A stretch of 39,463 bases of DNA. It comes from Roseobacter sp. GTDB lineage: Bacteria; Pseudomonadota; Alphaproteobacteria; Rhodobacterales; Rhodobacteraceae. A program made the position numbers and the translations under genes. Where the stretch lies: the NCBI GenBank assembly GCA_024636475.1, contig JAGXHA010000041.1:1-39463 (forward strand). Direction: 5' to 3'. This document shows, piece by piece, positions 8,891-17,390 of this stretch. Each line of letters starts with the position of its first letter. Within the stretch, counting starts at the first letter, position 1. The notes beneath the pieces were generated by a model, which saw nothing but the letters and a program-made list of their open reading frames with translations, searched no databases and was not told the origin of the DNA.

Positions 8891-8944
8891 GACCGGGGGC
8901 TGTTTGCCCCCGGACCCCCAAGGATATTTAAGAGCCAGAGAAGA
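8891..8944 (+). repeat. GC-hairpin/TATTT/GAAGA intergenic repeat, copy 1
   Basis: Starts 5 bases after the trmB stop: perfect 8-bp hairpin (CCGGGGGC 8893-8900, GCCCCCGG 8906-8913), then GGACCCCCAAGGATATTT, ten bases, GAAGA. It shares long blocks with the copy at 32387 and its layout with the one at 24595. It probably ends trmB transcription. Confidence 0.8.
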
Positions 8945-9016
8945 TGGGCCCTTGTCATGGACGAGGCGCGCGGGCTGGTTTATGACGACCTTCAGAATCC
9001 AGATTGAGGTTTGCCC

Positions 9017-10369
9017 ATGTCCAGTCACGCCACGCCTATTCCAATGACCTCGTCCGCTTGCGGTCCTTTAACTGGGGTGGCGCAGGTGCCGGGGGACAAG
9101 TCGATCTCGCACCGTTCGCTGATCTTGGGTGCCATGTGTGTGGGCGAGACGACAATCAGCGGGTTGCTGGAAGGCGACGACGTGTTGGATACGGCCCGCG
9201 CCATGCGCGCCTTCGGGGCCGAAGTTACCGATCTGGGCGGCGGCAACTGGACGGTTTACGGTGTCGGTGTCGGCGGTTTTGCGGAACCTGACGGCGTGAT
9301 CGATTGTGGCAACTCTGGTACCGGCGTTCGGCTGATCATGGGGGCAATGGCAACCTCGCCGATTACTGCGACATTTACCGGCGATGCCAGCCTGAATGGG
9401 CGGCCAATGGCGCGCGTGACTGATCCGCTGGCCCTGTTCGGGGCGCAATCGGTCGGGCGCAAAGGCGGGCGGTTGCCGATGACGATTGTGGGGGCGGCTG
9501 ACCCTGTGCCTGTCCGCTATGTGGTGCCCGTTCCGTCGGCGCAGGTGAAATCGGCCGTGTTGCTGGCAGGGCTTAATGCGCCGGGCCAGACCGTTGTGAT
9601 CGAAGCCGAAGCCACACGGGATCATACGGAACGGATGCTGGCGGGCTTTGGGGCTGAGATCACGGTAGAGGATACCGATGAGGGCCGGGTGATCACCTTG
9701 ACAGGCCAGCCCGAGTTGCGCGCGCAGCATGTGGACGTGCCGCGCGATCCGTCGTCTGCGGCGTTTCCGGTTTGTGCGGCACTGATCGTGCCCGGATCGG
9801 ATGTGCTGGTGCCAGGGATTGGGCTGAACCCGACGCGGGCGGGGCTGTTTACCACGCTGCGGGAGATGGGTGCCGATTTGACCTATGAAAACGAGCGGAC
9901 CGAAGGCGGTGAGCCTGTGGCCGATCTGCGGGCACGGTTTTCGCCGGATATGAAAGGGATCGAGGTGCCACCCGAGCGGGCGGCTTCGATGATTGATGAG
10001 TATCCTGTGTTGTCGGTGGTTGCGTCTTTTGCGCAAGGCCAGACGATGATGCGTGGCGTCAAGGAATTGCGCGTCAAGGAAAGCGACCGGATCGACGCGA
10101 TGGCCAAGGGGCTGCGCGCCAATGGGGTCGAGGTTGACGAGGGCCCTGATTGGTGGGCTGTCACGGGGCTGGGCCATGGCAATGTGCCCGGTGGAGCGAC
10201 CTGCGCCAGTCAGCTGGATCACCGCATTGCGATGTCTTTCATGATTTTGGGAATGGCCGCTAATGCGCCGGTCTCGGTCGATGACGGTGCGCCGATCACC
10301 ACGTCTTTCCCGATATTCGAGCCCCTCATGGCGCAGCTTGGTGCAAACGTCAGGCAGGATGCGTCATGA
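9017..10369 (+). CDS. aroA: 3-phosphoshikimate 1-carboxyvinyltransferase (EPSP synthase)
   Basis: Shikimate-pathway enzyme joining PEP and shikimate-3-phosphate. Seen: [16 protein letters not shown] near the N-terminus, the PEP-site segment [26 protein letters not shown] and the C-terminal DHRIAMSF. The 450-residue length and NPTR segment resemble the alphaproteobacterial class II type; the PEP-site reads NSGTG, without the Ala that marks the glyphosate-insensitive CP4 enzyme. I chose ATG 9017 (GAGG seven bases upstream) over the in-frame TTG at 9011. The stop overlaps the cmk start by ATGA. Confidence 0.96.
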   Translation: MSSHATPIPMTSSACGPLTGVAQVPGDKSISHRSLILGAMCVGETTISGLLEGDDVLDTARAMRAFGAEVTDLGGGNWTVYGVGVGGFAEPDGVIDCGNSGTGVRLIMGAMATSPITATFTGDASLNGRPMARVTDPLALFGAQSVGRKGGRLPMTIVGAADPVPVRYVVPVPSAQVKSAVLLAGLNAPGQTVVIEAEATRDHTERMLAGFGAEITVEDTDEGRVITLTGQPELRAQHVDVPRDPSSAAFPVCAALIVPGSDVLVPGIGLNPTRAGLFTTLREMGADLTYENERTEGGEPVADLRARFSPDMKGIEVPPERAASMIDEYPVLSVVASFAQGQTMMRGVKELRVKESDRIDAMAKGLRANGVEVDEGPDWWAVTGLGHGNVPGGATCASQLDHRIAMSFMILGMAANAPVSVDDGAPITTSFPIFEPLMAQLGANVRQDAS

Positions 10370-10983
10370 TGCATGGGTTTACAGTTGCGATTGATGGGCC
10401 GGCGGCGGCGGGCAAGGGGACGGTTTCGCGGGCAGTCGCTGCCCATTTCGGCTTTGCACATCTGGACACCGGGCTTTTGTACCGCGCGGTTGGGGCCAAG
10501 GTGCTTGAAGGCATGACGGCGGAAGAGGCGGCTGAGACCTTGAAGGCGGCGGATCTTGAGAATGACCAGTTGCGCACCAATGCCGTTGCGGAAGCGGCAA
10601 GCAAGGCTGCTGCGATCCCCGCAGTGCGCGCCGCATTGGTTGATTTTCAACGCAGTTTTGCCATGCGCGCAGGCGGTGCCGTCCTGGACGGGCGCGATAT
10701 CGGGACGGTGATTTGCCCTGATGCTCAGGTCAAGCTGTTCGTGACGGCAACGACCGAGGTGCGCGCACAGCGACGCTTTGCTGAACTGACGGGCAAAGGC
10801 GAAGACGTGACCCTCGAGCAGGTTCTGGCCGATGTCGAGGCCCGCGATGCGCGAGACAGTGCACGCGCCGAGGCACCCTTGAAGCCTGCCGATGATGCGG
10901 AACGGATGGATACCTCGACAATGGATATTGATGCCGCGGTGGCCCGCGCGATTGAATTGATAACGGCGCGGCGCAACGGATAA
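10366..10983 (+). CDS. cmk: Cytidylate kinase
   Basis: Phosphorylates CMP and dCMP with ATP. Seen: P-loop GPAAAGKGT (Lys17), [11 protein letters not shown], and [13 protein letters not shown] in the middle; 205 residues. The 4-base ATGA overlap with aroA indicates translational coupling; a second ATG (10369) follows directly and could also be used. In most proteobacteria cmk is followed directly by rpsA. Here a rhodanese gene and a two-gene redox cassette separate them. Confidence 0.95.
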   Translation: MMHGFTVAIDGPAAAGKGTVSRAVAAHFGFAHLDTGLLYRAVGAKVLEGMTAEEAAETLKAADLENDQLRTNAVAEAASKAAAIPAVRAALVDFQRSFAMRAGGAVLDGRDIGTVICPDAQVKLFVTATTEVRAQRRFAELTGKGEDVTLEQVLADVEARDARDSARAEAPLKPADDAERMDTSTMDIDAAVARAIELITARRNG

Positions 10984-11327
10984 TTTCGGTTTCTCAGGCT
11001 TCTGCCGCCCTGCTGTGATTGGCGTGGTCGACCTTGGTGCAAGGGATGTTAAGCGATGCCGAGCACCCGGTAGCAGGCGGGTGGTGGCACCGGTGGTAGT
11101 GTCGGGGTAACAGCAGTCAACCATGCCCCCCTCGAAAATCTGGTTCCAGCGTCGGGTCCAAAGACGGCACTCCTGATCTTGTATTGAAAAACTCTAGGCA
11201 GCAATGTCACGCTCCGGTAGTGATGATTGTTGACTGGAACAACGGGACGCATATCGGCGTTGAATAGTGAGACTGCCCAAACCTGAAGGGCGGTTAAGGT
11301 TTTTTTGAGCAAAAGAGGAGAATTCAC
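10984..11327. other. Non-coding stretch between cmk and the rhodanese gene
   Basis: 344 bases in which I see no gene on either strand; a long open frame on the minus strand is the complement of coding sequence on both sides and has no start signal. Near the end AAACCT and AGGTTT (about 11279-11303) can pair weakly in front of a run of T, just before the rhodanese ribosome-binding site. No clear promoter. Confidence 0.5.
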
Positions 11328-11705
11328 ATGAAAACTGCGATGACCTATTTGGATGAGGCAAACGCTGTTGTGCCGAAGATGTCTGTCGAAGATGCAATTG
11401 CAAAACATGCGGCGGGCGACGGCGTGTTTATTGACGTGCGCGACACTGCCGCGATTGCGGACAGCGGCACCATCAAGGGCGCGCACAGGGTGCCCCGGGG
11501 GATGATCGAATTTCGCGCCGATCCGGAAATGGACGCGTTTTACAATCCGATCTTCAAGAAAGACGCCGATATTTATCTGATCTGCGGTGCAGGCGGTCAG
11601 GCGGCTTTGTCTGGTAAGACCCTGCATGACATGGGCTATGCCAATGTGACCAACATCGGTGGCTTTCCGGGCTGGAAAGACGCTGGTGGGCCGACCGAAG
11701 CCTAA
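11328..11705 (+). CDS. Rhodanese-like domain protein
   Basis: Single rhodanese domain of 125 residues, no signal peptide. Seen: FIDVRDT near residue 34, a GAHRVPRGMIEF segment, the active-site loop with Cys86 (LICGAGGQAAL) and the C-terminal NIGGFPGWKDAGGP. Family members move sulfane sulfur or act in redox sulfur chemistry; the substrate cannot be read from the sequence. Strong ribosome-binding site AGAGGAG. It is the first gene of the stretch inserted between cmk and rpsA and is followed by a hairpin, so it may be a separate transcript from the next pair. Confidence 0.9.
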   Translation: MKTAMTYLDEANAVVPKMSVEDAIAKHAAGDGVFIDVRDTAAIADSGTIKGAHRVPRGMIEFRADPEMDAFYNPIFKKDADIYLICGAGGQAALSGKTLHDMGYANVTNIGGFPGWKDAGGPTEA

Positions 11706-11719
11706 GCATGACGAAAGAT

Positions 11720-11750
11720 CGCCGTTTCCCTTACGGGAAGCGGCGTTATT
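11720..11750 (+). terminator. Hairpin after the rhodanese gene
   Basis: An 11-bp stem (11720-11730 with 11735-11745, one G-T pair), loop TTAC, then TTATT. A stable stem but a poor T-tract. A TATT and GAAGA follow, loosely like the dispersed intergenic repeat. Confidence 0.6.
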
Positions 11751-11876
11751 CTGTGGGGGAAGATCACAATGCCGTAGAGTGTCTTGCTCCGGTTTGAAGC
11801 GCCCATATCTTGTCTTGGACAAGCGGTTTTTGGTTTTGGGGTCACTTATCTGGCCAGCTAAGCGAAAGGAGAGGTT

Positions 11877-12365
11877 ATGGCACGCAATCTTATTTCACGC
11901 CGAGCAGCCTTGATTACAGGCGGAGCATTTTTGATGACCGGGTTCGCGGGGCTCAGGTTTCCCGCCCTTGCCCAAGGTTTTAGTCCGACACAGTCAATGC
12001 GCGGCGGATCAAACAACTATATTCTGGGCGCACCCGTGGTTGAACGCATCGGTAAAGGTGGGTTCTGGATGACGGGAACGGTACGCCGTGCGGGCGACGG
12101 TGCGCCACTTGCAGGCCAGCGCATTCAGGTCTGGGCACACCCAACCGAAGGTCATGAACGGGATCCGCAAAGCCACGGCGCGACACTGACGGATGAAAAT
12201 GGCGAATACCGTCTGGAAATGCCGCAAATCATCCCTGCCTTCGGGCAAGCGCACGGGCATTTGGCCTATGACGACCCCGCTTTCAAGACGGTTTTCCTTC
12301 GCCCAGTGATGACTGATCCGACGGCCACATCGCTGAATGCGGATTTCATCCTTCAAACCGCGTGA
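11877..12365 (+). CDS. Tat-exported intradiol-dioxygenase-fold protein
   Basis: 162 residues with a twin-arginine signal (SRRAALITGG, hydrophobic core, cleavage near FPALAQG), so it is exported folded to the periplasm. The mature part resembles a short intradiol ring-cleavage dioxygenase/transthyretin-like fold: FWMTGTVRRAGDGAPLAG, IQVWAHP, LTDENGEYRL. The usual iron ligands are only partly there: AHGH (His126, His128) could supply the two histidines, but the expected tyrosines are replaced (EGHERD; PAFGQ). Extra histidines 88, 93 and 100 could form another metal site. Strong AAAGGAGAGG before the ATG. Overlapped or closely followed by a bis-haem membrane protein, so the two probably work as a periplasmic redox pair. 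Confidence 0.75.
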   Translation: MARNLISRRAALITGGAFLMTGFAGLRFPALAQGFSPTQSMRGGSNNYILGAPVVERIGKGGFWMTGTVRRAGDGAPLAGQRIQVWAHPTEGHERDPQSHGATLTDENGEYRLEMPQIIPAFGQAHGHLAYDDPAFKTVFLRPVMTDPTATSLNADFILQTA

Positions 12366-12384
12366 TCCGGCAGGAACCCGGCGG

Positions 12385-12981
12385 GTGAAGGATATTTTCG
12401 CGGGCAGGTTGATTTGGGTGGCCATGGCGATTGCGGTTGGCATCCCGATTGTGCATGCAGCGACGAGCCCGCTTTTGGCTTGGCGCAGTCCCATCTACAT
12501 TGCTGCTGGCTTTGCAGGGATCATTGGTCTGGGGTTTTTGCTGGTCCAGCCCCTGTTGGCGGCTGGCAAGATCGGTCGCATTGGCCCGATTCTTTCGAAA
12601 CGCCTGCACCGATGGACAGGCGCGACCCTGATCATCGCAGTTGTGGCCCATGTAGTGGGGCTTTGGATCACCAGCCCGCCTGACGTGATAGACGCATTGC
12701 TGTTCAGATCGCCGACATCCTTTTCTGTGTGGGGTGTTCTGGCCATGTGGGGTCTATTTGGTGCGGCGCTTTTAGCTGCGCTGCGCCGCACTTTGCATTG
12801 GAGGCCCCTGACATGGCGACGCGCCCACAGCACATTGGCCGCTGCCGTGGTCGGGTCGACGGTGGCGCATGCGATGCTGATTGACGGGACGATGGGCGAT
12901 TGGTCGAAAGCGGCTCTGTGTGTCCTGGTTGTTCTTGCGACGGTCGTCGGGCTGGTTAATCTACAGCTTTGGAAACGGTAA
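12385..12981 (+). CDS. Ferric-reductase-like bis-haem membrane protein
   Basis: About 198 residues, several hydrophobic helices and no flavin or NAD(P)H domain. Two helices each carry a His-x13-His pair (His75/His89 in LHRWTGATLIIAVVAH; His148/His162 in AHSTLAAAVVGSTVAH), the pattern that holds two b-haems in the ferric reductase/NADPH oxidase/MsrQ superfamily. I infer electron delivery across the inner membrane to the periplasm, most likely to the Tat-exported partner encoded directly upstream, as MsrQ does for MsrP. GTG 12385 with AGGAA upstream is my start; an in-frame ATG at 12337 would overlap the upstream gene by 29 bases. Confidence 0.75.
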   Translation: MKDIFAGRLIWVAMAIAVGIPIVHAATSPLLAWRSPIYIAAGFAGIIGLGFLLVQPLLAAGKIGRIGPILSKRLHRWTGATLIIAVVAHVVGLWITSPPDVIDALLFRSPTSFSVWGVLAMWGLFGAALLAALRRTLHWRPLTWRRAHSTLAAAVVGSTVAHAMLIDGTMGDWSKAALCVLVVLATVVGLVNLQLWKR

Positions 12982-13079
12982 TCAGGCGGGTCGGGTCAGC
13001 TTTGCCACCTAGTCGACAACCGCTGATCAGCCAGCTTTCGCCAACTTGGCCAAAGCCTTCACAATATGGTCTCGCACCC

Positions 13080-13108
13080 TTGCACCGCGTGGCACAATCT
13101 TCTATACG
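13080..13108 (+). promoter_or_regulatory. Candidate promoter of the rpsA leader
   Basis: TTGCAC (13080-13085), a 17-base spacer and TATACG (13103-13108): the best sigma-70-like pair in this stretch. A start near 13115 would give a leader of about 170 bases ahead of rpsA. Confidence 0.55.
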
Positions 13109-13157
13109 CAGCCTAGTCTAAGGGGCGGTTACAGCTTCGGGCGCGATATCTCAGGCG

Positions 13158-13187
13158 GGGTCGGATTCATCCGGCCCTCTTTCTTTT
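13158..13187 (+). terminator. Terminator-like hairpin inside the rpsA leader
   Basis: An 8-bp stem (13158-13165 with 13170-13177, one G-U pair), loop TTCA, then TCTTTCTTTT. It lies 97 bases before the rpsA ATG and about 45 bases after the likely transcription start. It could end the upstream operon, attenuate rpsA, or be the 3' end of a small RNA of about 70 bases. The rest of the 12982-13283 gap holds no gene I can support. Confidence 0.65.
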
Positions 13188-13283
13188 GCGCACCGAAGAC
13201 CATCACGGACGACAGTTTTAATCACAGACCGGCGGAGACAACCGCACGGCCAGAAACCAAATGCTAAAGGAAAATCAAGCTAC

Positions 13284-14960
13284 ATGGCTATGAACTCAAT
13301 GGAAGACTTCGAAGCACTTTTGGAAGAAAGCTTTGAAATGGACACGCCCGAAGAGGGTACTGTTGTTAAAGGTAAGGTTATCGCGATCGAAGCGGGCCAA
13401 GCCATTATCGACGTAGGCTACAAGATGGAAGGCCGCGTCGAGTTGAAAGAATTTGCCGAACCCGGCGAAGCTCCCAAAGTAGAAGTCGGCGACGAAGTCG
13501 AAGTGTTCCTTCGTCAGGTCGAAAACTCCCGTGGCGAAGCTGTTATCTCTCGCGAGATGGCGCGCCGTGAGGAAGCTTGGGACCGTCTGGAAAAAGCCTA
13601 TGCCGCAGAAGAGCGCGTTGAAGGCGCAATCTTTGGCCGCGTTAAAGGTGGCTTTACTGTTGATCTGGGTGGCGCTGTTGCGTTTCTTCCAGGCAGCCAA
13701 GTCGATGTGCGCCCCGTGCGCGATGCCGGCCCATTGATGGGTCTGAAGCAGCCGTTCCAGGTTCTGAAGATGGATCGTCGCCGTGGCAACATCGTTGTGT
13801 CCCGTCGTGCGATCCTTGAAGAATCCCGTGCCGAACAGCGTGCCGAGGTCATTGGCAACCTTACCGAAGGTCAGGAAGTTGACGGCGTGGTCAAGAACAT
13901 CACCGAATACGGTGCGTTCGTTGATCTGGGCGGAGTTGACGGCTTGCTGCACGTCACGGACATGGCATGGCGCCGGGTAAACCACCCGTCCGAGATCCTG
14001 ACAATTGGTGAAACCATCAAGGTTCAGGTCATCAAGATCAACAAAGAGACCCACCGCATCTCCTTGGGCATGAAGCAATTGCAAGAAGATCCATGGGATC
14101 TGGTGCAAGCCAAGTACCCACTTGAATCCTCGCACACTGGCCGCGTGACCAACATCACCGATTACGGCGCATTTGTTGAGCTTGAGCCCGGCGTTGAAGG
14201 TCTGGTTCATGTGTCCGAAATGTCTTGGACCAAGAAAAACGTACACCCCGGCAAGATCGTTTCCACCAGCCAGGAAGTCGAAGTCATGGTTCTGGAAATC
14301 GATGGTGCAAAGCGCCGCGTTTCCCTTGGCCTCAAACAGACCATGCGCAACCCATGGGAAGTGTTTGCAGAAACACACCCCGAAGGCACCGAAGTCGAAG
14401 GCGAAGTCAAAAACATCACCGAATTCGGTCTGTTTGTTGGTCTGCCAGGCGACATCGACGGCATGGTTCACCTGTCCGACCTGTCGTGGGACGAACGTGG
14501 CGAAGACGCAATCCAGAACTACCGCAAGGGCGACATGGTTCAGGCCGTTGTGTCCGAAGTCGACGTTGAGAAAGAGCGCATCAGCCTTTCGATCAAAGGC
14601 GTCGGTGGTGACAAGTTCGCAGAAGCAGTGGGCGGCGTTAAGCGCGGTTCCGTTGTCACTGTGACTGTGACTTCCATCGAAGACGGTGGCATCGAAGTCG
14701 AATACGAAGGCATGAAAGCCTTCATTCGTCGCTCTGATCTGTCGCGTGACCGTGCCGAACAGCGCCCAGAGCGTTTCTCGGTTGGTGACAAAGTCGACGT
14801 GCGCATCACCAACGTTGACGCGAAAGCACACCGTCTGGGCGTCTCGATCAAGGCACGTGAAATCGCTGAAGAAAAAGAAGCAGTCGAGCAGTACGGTTCG
14901 TCCGACTCCGGCGCATCTTTGGGCGATATCCTTGGTGCAGCCCTCAAGGGTGACGACTGA
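13284..14960 (+). CDS. rpsA: 30S ribosomal protein S1
   Basis: mRNA-binding protein of the small ribosomal subunit, needed for initiation on structured messages. 558 residues with six S1/OB repeats, roughly at 18-89, 107-173, 193-262, 279-349, 366-436 and 454-523; repeats 3-5 show the usual ITEYGAFVDLGGVDGLLHV-type core. The start follows AAAGGAAAATC at slightly long spacing, as is common for S1, which has weak Shine-Dalgarno dependence. It has its own candidate promoter and leader hairpin and ends at a strong terminator. Confidence 0.98.
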   Translation: MAMNSMEDFEALLEESFEMDTPEEGTVVKGKVIAIEAGQAIIDVGYKMEGRVELKEFAEPGEAPKVEVGDEVEVFLRQVENSRGEAVISREMARREEAWDRLEKAYAAEERVEGAIFGRVKGGFTVDLGGAVAFLPGSQVDVRPVRDAGPLMGLKQPFQVLKMDRRRGNIVVSRRAILEESRAEQRAEVIGNLTEGQEVDGVVKNITEYGAFVDLGGVDGLLHVTDMAWRRVNHPSEILTIGETIKVQVIKINKETHRISLGMKQLQEDPWDLVQAKYPLESSHTGRVTNITDYGAFVELEPGVEGLVHVSEMSWTKKNVHPGKIVSTSQEVEVMVLEIDGAKRRVSLGLKQTMRNPWEVFAETHPEGTEVEGEVKNITEFGLFVGLPGDIDGMVHLSDLSWDERGEDAIQNYRKGDMVQAVVSEVDVEKERISLSIKGVGGDKFAEAVGGVKRGSVVTVTVTSIEDGGIEVEYEGMKAFIRRSDLSRDRAEQRPERFSVGDKVDVRITNVDAKAHRLGVSIKAREIAEEKEAVEQYGSSDSGASLGDILGAALKGDD

Positions 14961-14988
14961 ACCTAAGCGTTTGTCGCGCTGACACTTT

Positions 14989-15024
14989 GGGCCTCGCAAT
15001 GCAGATTGCGGGGCCCCTTTTTTT
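14989..15024 (+). terminator. Intrinsic terminator of rpsA
   Basis: A 12-bp stem (14989-15000 with 15005-15016, one G-U pair), loop GCAG, one C, then seven T. The strongest terminator in the window. Confidence 0.95.
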
Positions 15025-15234
15025 GTCCGAATCGGGTTGGGGCTGTGCCTTGGGGACTTGCCGCAAGATCACCGACGATGGCGCGGTTTGCTGATTCTGC
15101 CAAAAAGCGGCTTCAAATCAGCGGCTTCGTGCAGGGAAAAGTGTTTTTGATGGCTTTGCATGACTTCACGAATGCGTTGGATTTGCTATAGTCCTTGAAG
15201 ATAAGAACAAAACATCCCGGGGGGAGAGGTCTAA

Positions 15235-15519
15235 ATGATCAGGTCGGAATTGATTCAAAAGATCGCAGATGACAATCCACATCTTTATCAGCGGGACGTT
15301 GAAAGAATCGTGAATACCATCTTCGAAGAAGTGACTGGTGCGATGTCTCAGGGTGATAGGGTCGAGCTGCGCGGATTTGGCGCATTTTCGGTCAAGAAAC
15401 GTGACTCGCGCGTGGGTCGAAACCCTCGCACCGGGGAAACAGTTCATGTAGAAGAAAAGCACGTGCCGTTCTTTAAGACCGGTAAGTTGCTTCGTGATCG
15501 ATTGAACGGGAATTCCTAA
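15235..15519 (+). CDS. ihfB: Integration host factor beta subunit
   Basis: DNA-bending histone-like protein; pairs with IHF alpha, which is not in this window. 94 residues; seen: the start [35 protein letters not shown] and [19 protein letters not shown], with the intercalating proline in GRNPRTG. GGGGGGAGAGG gives a strong ribosome-binding site. Its stop overlaps the lapA ATG (TAATG). A TATAGT at 15187-15192 may be the -10 of its promoter, but I cannot find a good -35. Confidence 0.96.
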   Translation: MIRSELIQKIADDNPHLYQRDVERIVNTIFEEVTGAMSQGDRVELRGFGAFSVKKRDSRVGRNPRTGETVHVEEKHVPFFKTGKLLRDRLNGNS

Positions 15520-15869
15520 TGCGTTATGTCCGCTACCTCTGCATCGCCATCTTCGCTTTGGCACTGATTGCTGTCGCTTTGGCCAATCGGTCAGTGGTGT
15601 CGCTGAAAGTATTGCCGACTGAGGTGTCAGGTTTTTTCGCTTTGAATCCTGAACTGCGGGTGCCGTTGTTCATCGTGATCTTGGGCAGCATTATCGCTGG
15701 CCTGCTGGTCGGGTTTGTCTGGGAATGGATTCGCGAATATAACCAACGTGCCGAAGCTGCGCGCCAAGCCCGCGAAATGCGCCGTCTTGAGCGCGAAGTG
15801 GCGCGCCTGAAAGGCGAAAAGTACAAGGGCCAGGACGATGTTCTGGCACTGCTTGATCAAGCAAGTTAA
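15519..15869 (+). CDS. lapA: LapA-domain inner-membrane protein
   Basis: 116 residues with two membrane helices (about 5-23 and 48-70) and a basic coiled-coil tail (residues 75-105, rich in Arg, Glu and Ala), the LapA/DUF1049 arrangement. LapA-type proteins act in lipopolysaccharide assembly, with LapB in E. coli; no lapB is visible here. Translationally coupled to ihfB by a one-base overlap; trpF follows after 34 bases. The symbol is by family. Confidence 0.8.
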   Translation: MRYVRYLCIAIFALALIAVALANRSVVSLKVLPTEVSGFFALNPELRVPLFIVILGSIIAGLLVGFVWEWIREYNQRAEAARQAREMRRLEREVARLKGEKYKGQDDVLALLDQAS

Positions 15870-15903
15870 TCTTAAAGCGGTAGCTGGGGTTCAAGGGTAG
15901 CTG

Positions 15904-16560
15904 ATGGCACCAAGCGTCCATGTAAAATTCTGCGGCCTGCGCAGTTCTGCTGATATCGCCGCAGCGGTGAGCGCCAATGCGCGCTATGTTGGCTTCGTTT
16001 TCTTCGCAAAATCCCCCCGTAACGTTACCTTTGAAGAAGCAACCTTATTGGCTCTCGAGGTGCCTGAAGGCATCTGTAAGGTCGCGCTGACGGTGGATGC
16101 AGATGACGCGTTTCTGGACGCTTTGCTGGCGGTTGTTCCGATTGATATGCTTCAACTTCATGGTCACGAGACGCCAGAGCGTGTGGCATATGTGAAAGCA
16201 CGTTACGGTTTGCCCGTGATGAAAGCGGTTGGGGTGGCTGACGCAGACGACCTGCTTCAACTTGATGACTATATGCGCGTTGCAGACCAGATATTGGTCG
16301 ACGCCAAGCCACCAAAAGGTGCGGATTTGCCCGGCGGCAACGGGTTGGCCTTTGACTGGCGTTTGATTGCAGGGCGGCGGTGGCCCAAGCCGTGGATGCT
16401 GGCGGGAGGGCTGACACCTGACAACGTGGCCGAGGCGGTGCTGATGACAGGTGCGCGGCAACTGGACGTGTCATCGGGCGTTGAAGCAGGGCCGGGTGCC
16501 AAGGATGCGGGGCTGATTGCTGCCTTTGCAAAAGCGGCGATGAACCCCGCCCAAGCTTAA
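15904..16560 (+). CDS. trpF: Phosphoribosylanthranilate isomerase
   Basis: Third step of tryptophan synthesis from anthranilate (PRA to CdRP). TIM-barrel of 218 residues; seen: VKFCGLRS at the N-terminus with the catalytic Cys, [30 protein letters not shown] and the C-terminal [15 protein letters not shown] phosphate loop. It is normally close to trpB in Rhodobacterales; here trpB does not follow, and a convergent kdsA overlaps the stop codon by four bases (TTAA). Confidence 0.96.
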   Translation: MAPSVHVKFCGLRSSADIAAAVSANARYVGFVFFAKSPRNVTFEEATLLALEVPEGICKVALTVDADDAFLDALLAVVPIDMLQLHGHETPERVAYVKARYGLPVMKAVGVADADDLLQLDDYMRVADQILVDAKPPKGADLPGGNGLAFDWRLIAGRRWPKPWMLAGGLTPDNVAEAVLMTGARQLDVSSGVEAGPGAKDAGLIAAFAKAAMNPAQA

Positions 16561-17390
16561 ATCTCGAATGGATCCGCTTTGGCCAACGCGTCAAACTTCA
16601 TCAGCGAAGCGATCAGAGCCGGCATTTTATCCAGATAGATCATATTGGGTCCATCCGACGGCGCATTGTCCGGGTCTTCATGGGTTTCGATAAACACAGC
16701 ACCCACGCCAATCGCAACAGCGGCCCGCGCCATGACAGGTGCAAACTGGCGTTGGCCGCCACTTGACCCGCCCATACCACCTGGCTGTTGTACTGAATGT
16801 GTCGCGTCCATCACCACAGGATAGCCGGTTGCCGCCATCTGGGGCAGGCTGCGCATGTCGGCGACCAGTGTGTTATACCCAAAAGAGGTGCCGCGTTCGG
16901 TTAACAGGATGCGTTTGTTCCCTGTCGATTCAATCTTGGATACGACATTGGGCATGTCCCACGGGGCCAGAAACTGCCCCTTTTTGACATTTACCACTTT
17001 GCCCGTATTCCCTGCTGCCAGCAGCATATCTGTCTGGCGGCATAGGAATGCCGGGATTTGCAAGATATCGACTGCCTCGGCTGCAACGGCGCATTGGGCT
17101 TCGGAGTGAACATCCGTCAGGACCGGAACGCCAATCGCTTTGCCGACCGACTGCAAGACCCGCAAACCCTCGTCGATACCCAACCCACGTTTACCACCCA
17201 AGGACGTACGGTTGGCTTTGTCATAGCTGGCCTTGAAGACAAATTGGGCGCCGGCGGCATCGCAAGCCTCTTTCATCTGGCCCGCAATCATCTGTGCGTG
17301 GGTTTCGCTTTCCAACTGGCAAGGGCCCGCGATTACAGTCAGCGGGCGATCATTCCCGATGACGACATTCCCAACGGTGACTTGGATCAT
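16557..17390 (-). CDS. kdsA: 2-dehydro-3-deoxyphosphooctonate aldolase (KDO-8-P synthase)
   Basis: Condenses arabinose-5-phosphate with PEP to KDO-8-P, precursor of KDO for lipid A core or capsule. 277 residues; seen: [45 protein letters not shown], and [14 protein letters not shown]. Cys24 in AGPC fits the metal-dependent class (the E. coli type has Asn). Start and stop: ATGA overlap with the upstream kpsE gene; tail-to-tail overlap with trpF. The kpsT-kpsE-kdsA order suggests that its KDO serves capsule or its lipid anchor. Confidence 0.96.
   Translation of the reverse strand: MIQVTVGNVVIGNDRPLTVIAGPCQLESETHAQMIAGQMKEACDAAGAQFVFKASYDKANRTSLGGKRGLGIDEGLRVLQSVGKAIGVPVLTDVHSEAQCAVAAEAVDILQIPAFLCRQTDMLLAAGNTGKVVNVKKGQFLAPWDMPNVVSKIESTGNKRILLTERGTSFGYNTLVADMRSLPQMAATGYPVVMDATHSVQQPGGMGGSSGGQRQFAPVMARAAVAIGVGAVFIETHEDPDNAPSDGPNMIYLDKMPALIASLMKFDALAKADPFEI

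Noticed and set aside
8957..9007. 16-codon frame just before aroA (MDEARGLVYDDLQNPD)
   Set aside because: Too short to support; could be a leader peptide, but it has no Trp/Phe/Tyr run or attenuator hairpin.
9068..10222. 384-residue open frame antisense to aroA
   Set aside because: High GC at third positions of aroA leaves the opposite strand open; His/Arg/Pro-rich nonsense composition.
13046..13267. 73-residue open frame upstream of rpsA
   Set aside because: It spans the candidate promoter and leader hairpin, has no ribosome-binding site and no family resemblance.
13296..14999. 567-residue open frame antisense to rpsA
   Set aside because: Mirror of strong codon bias in rpsA; no protein family.
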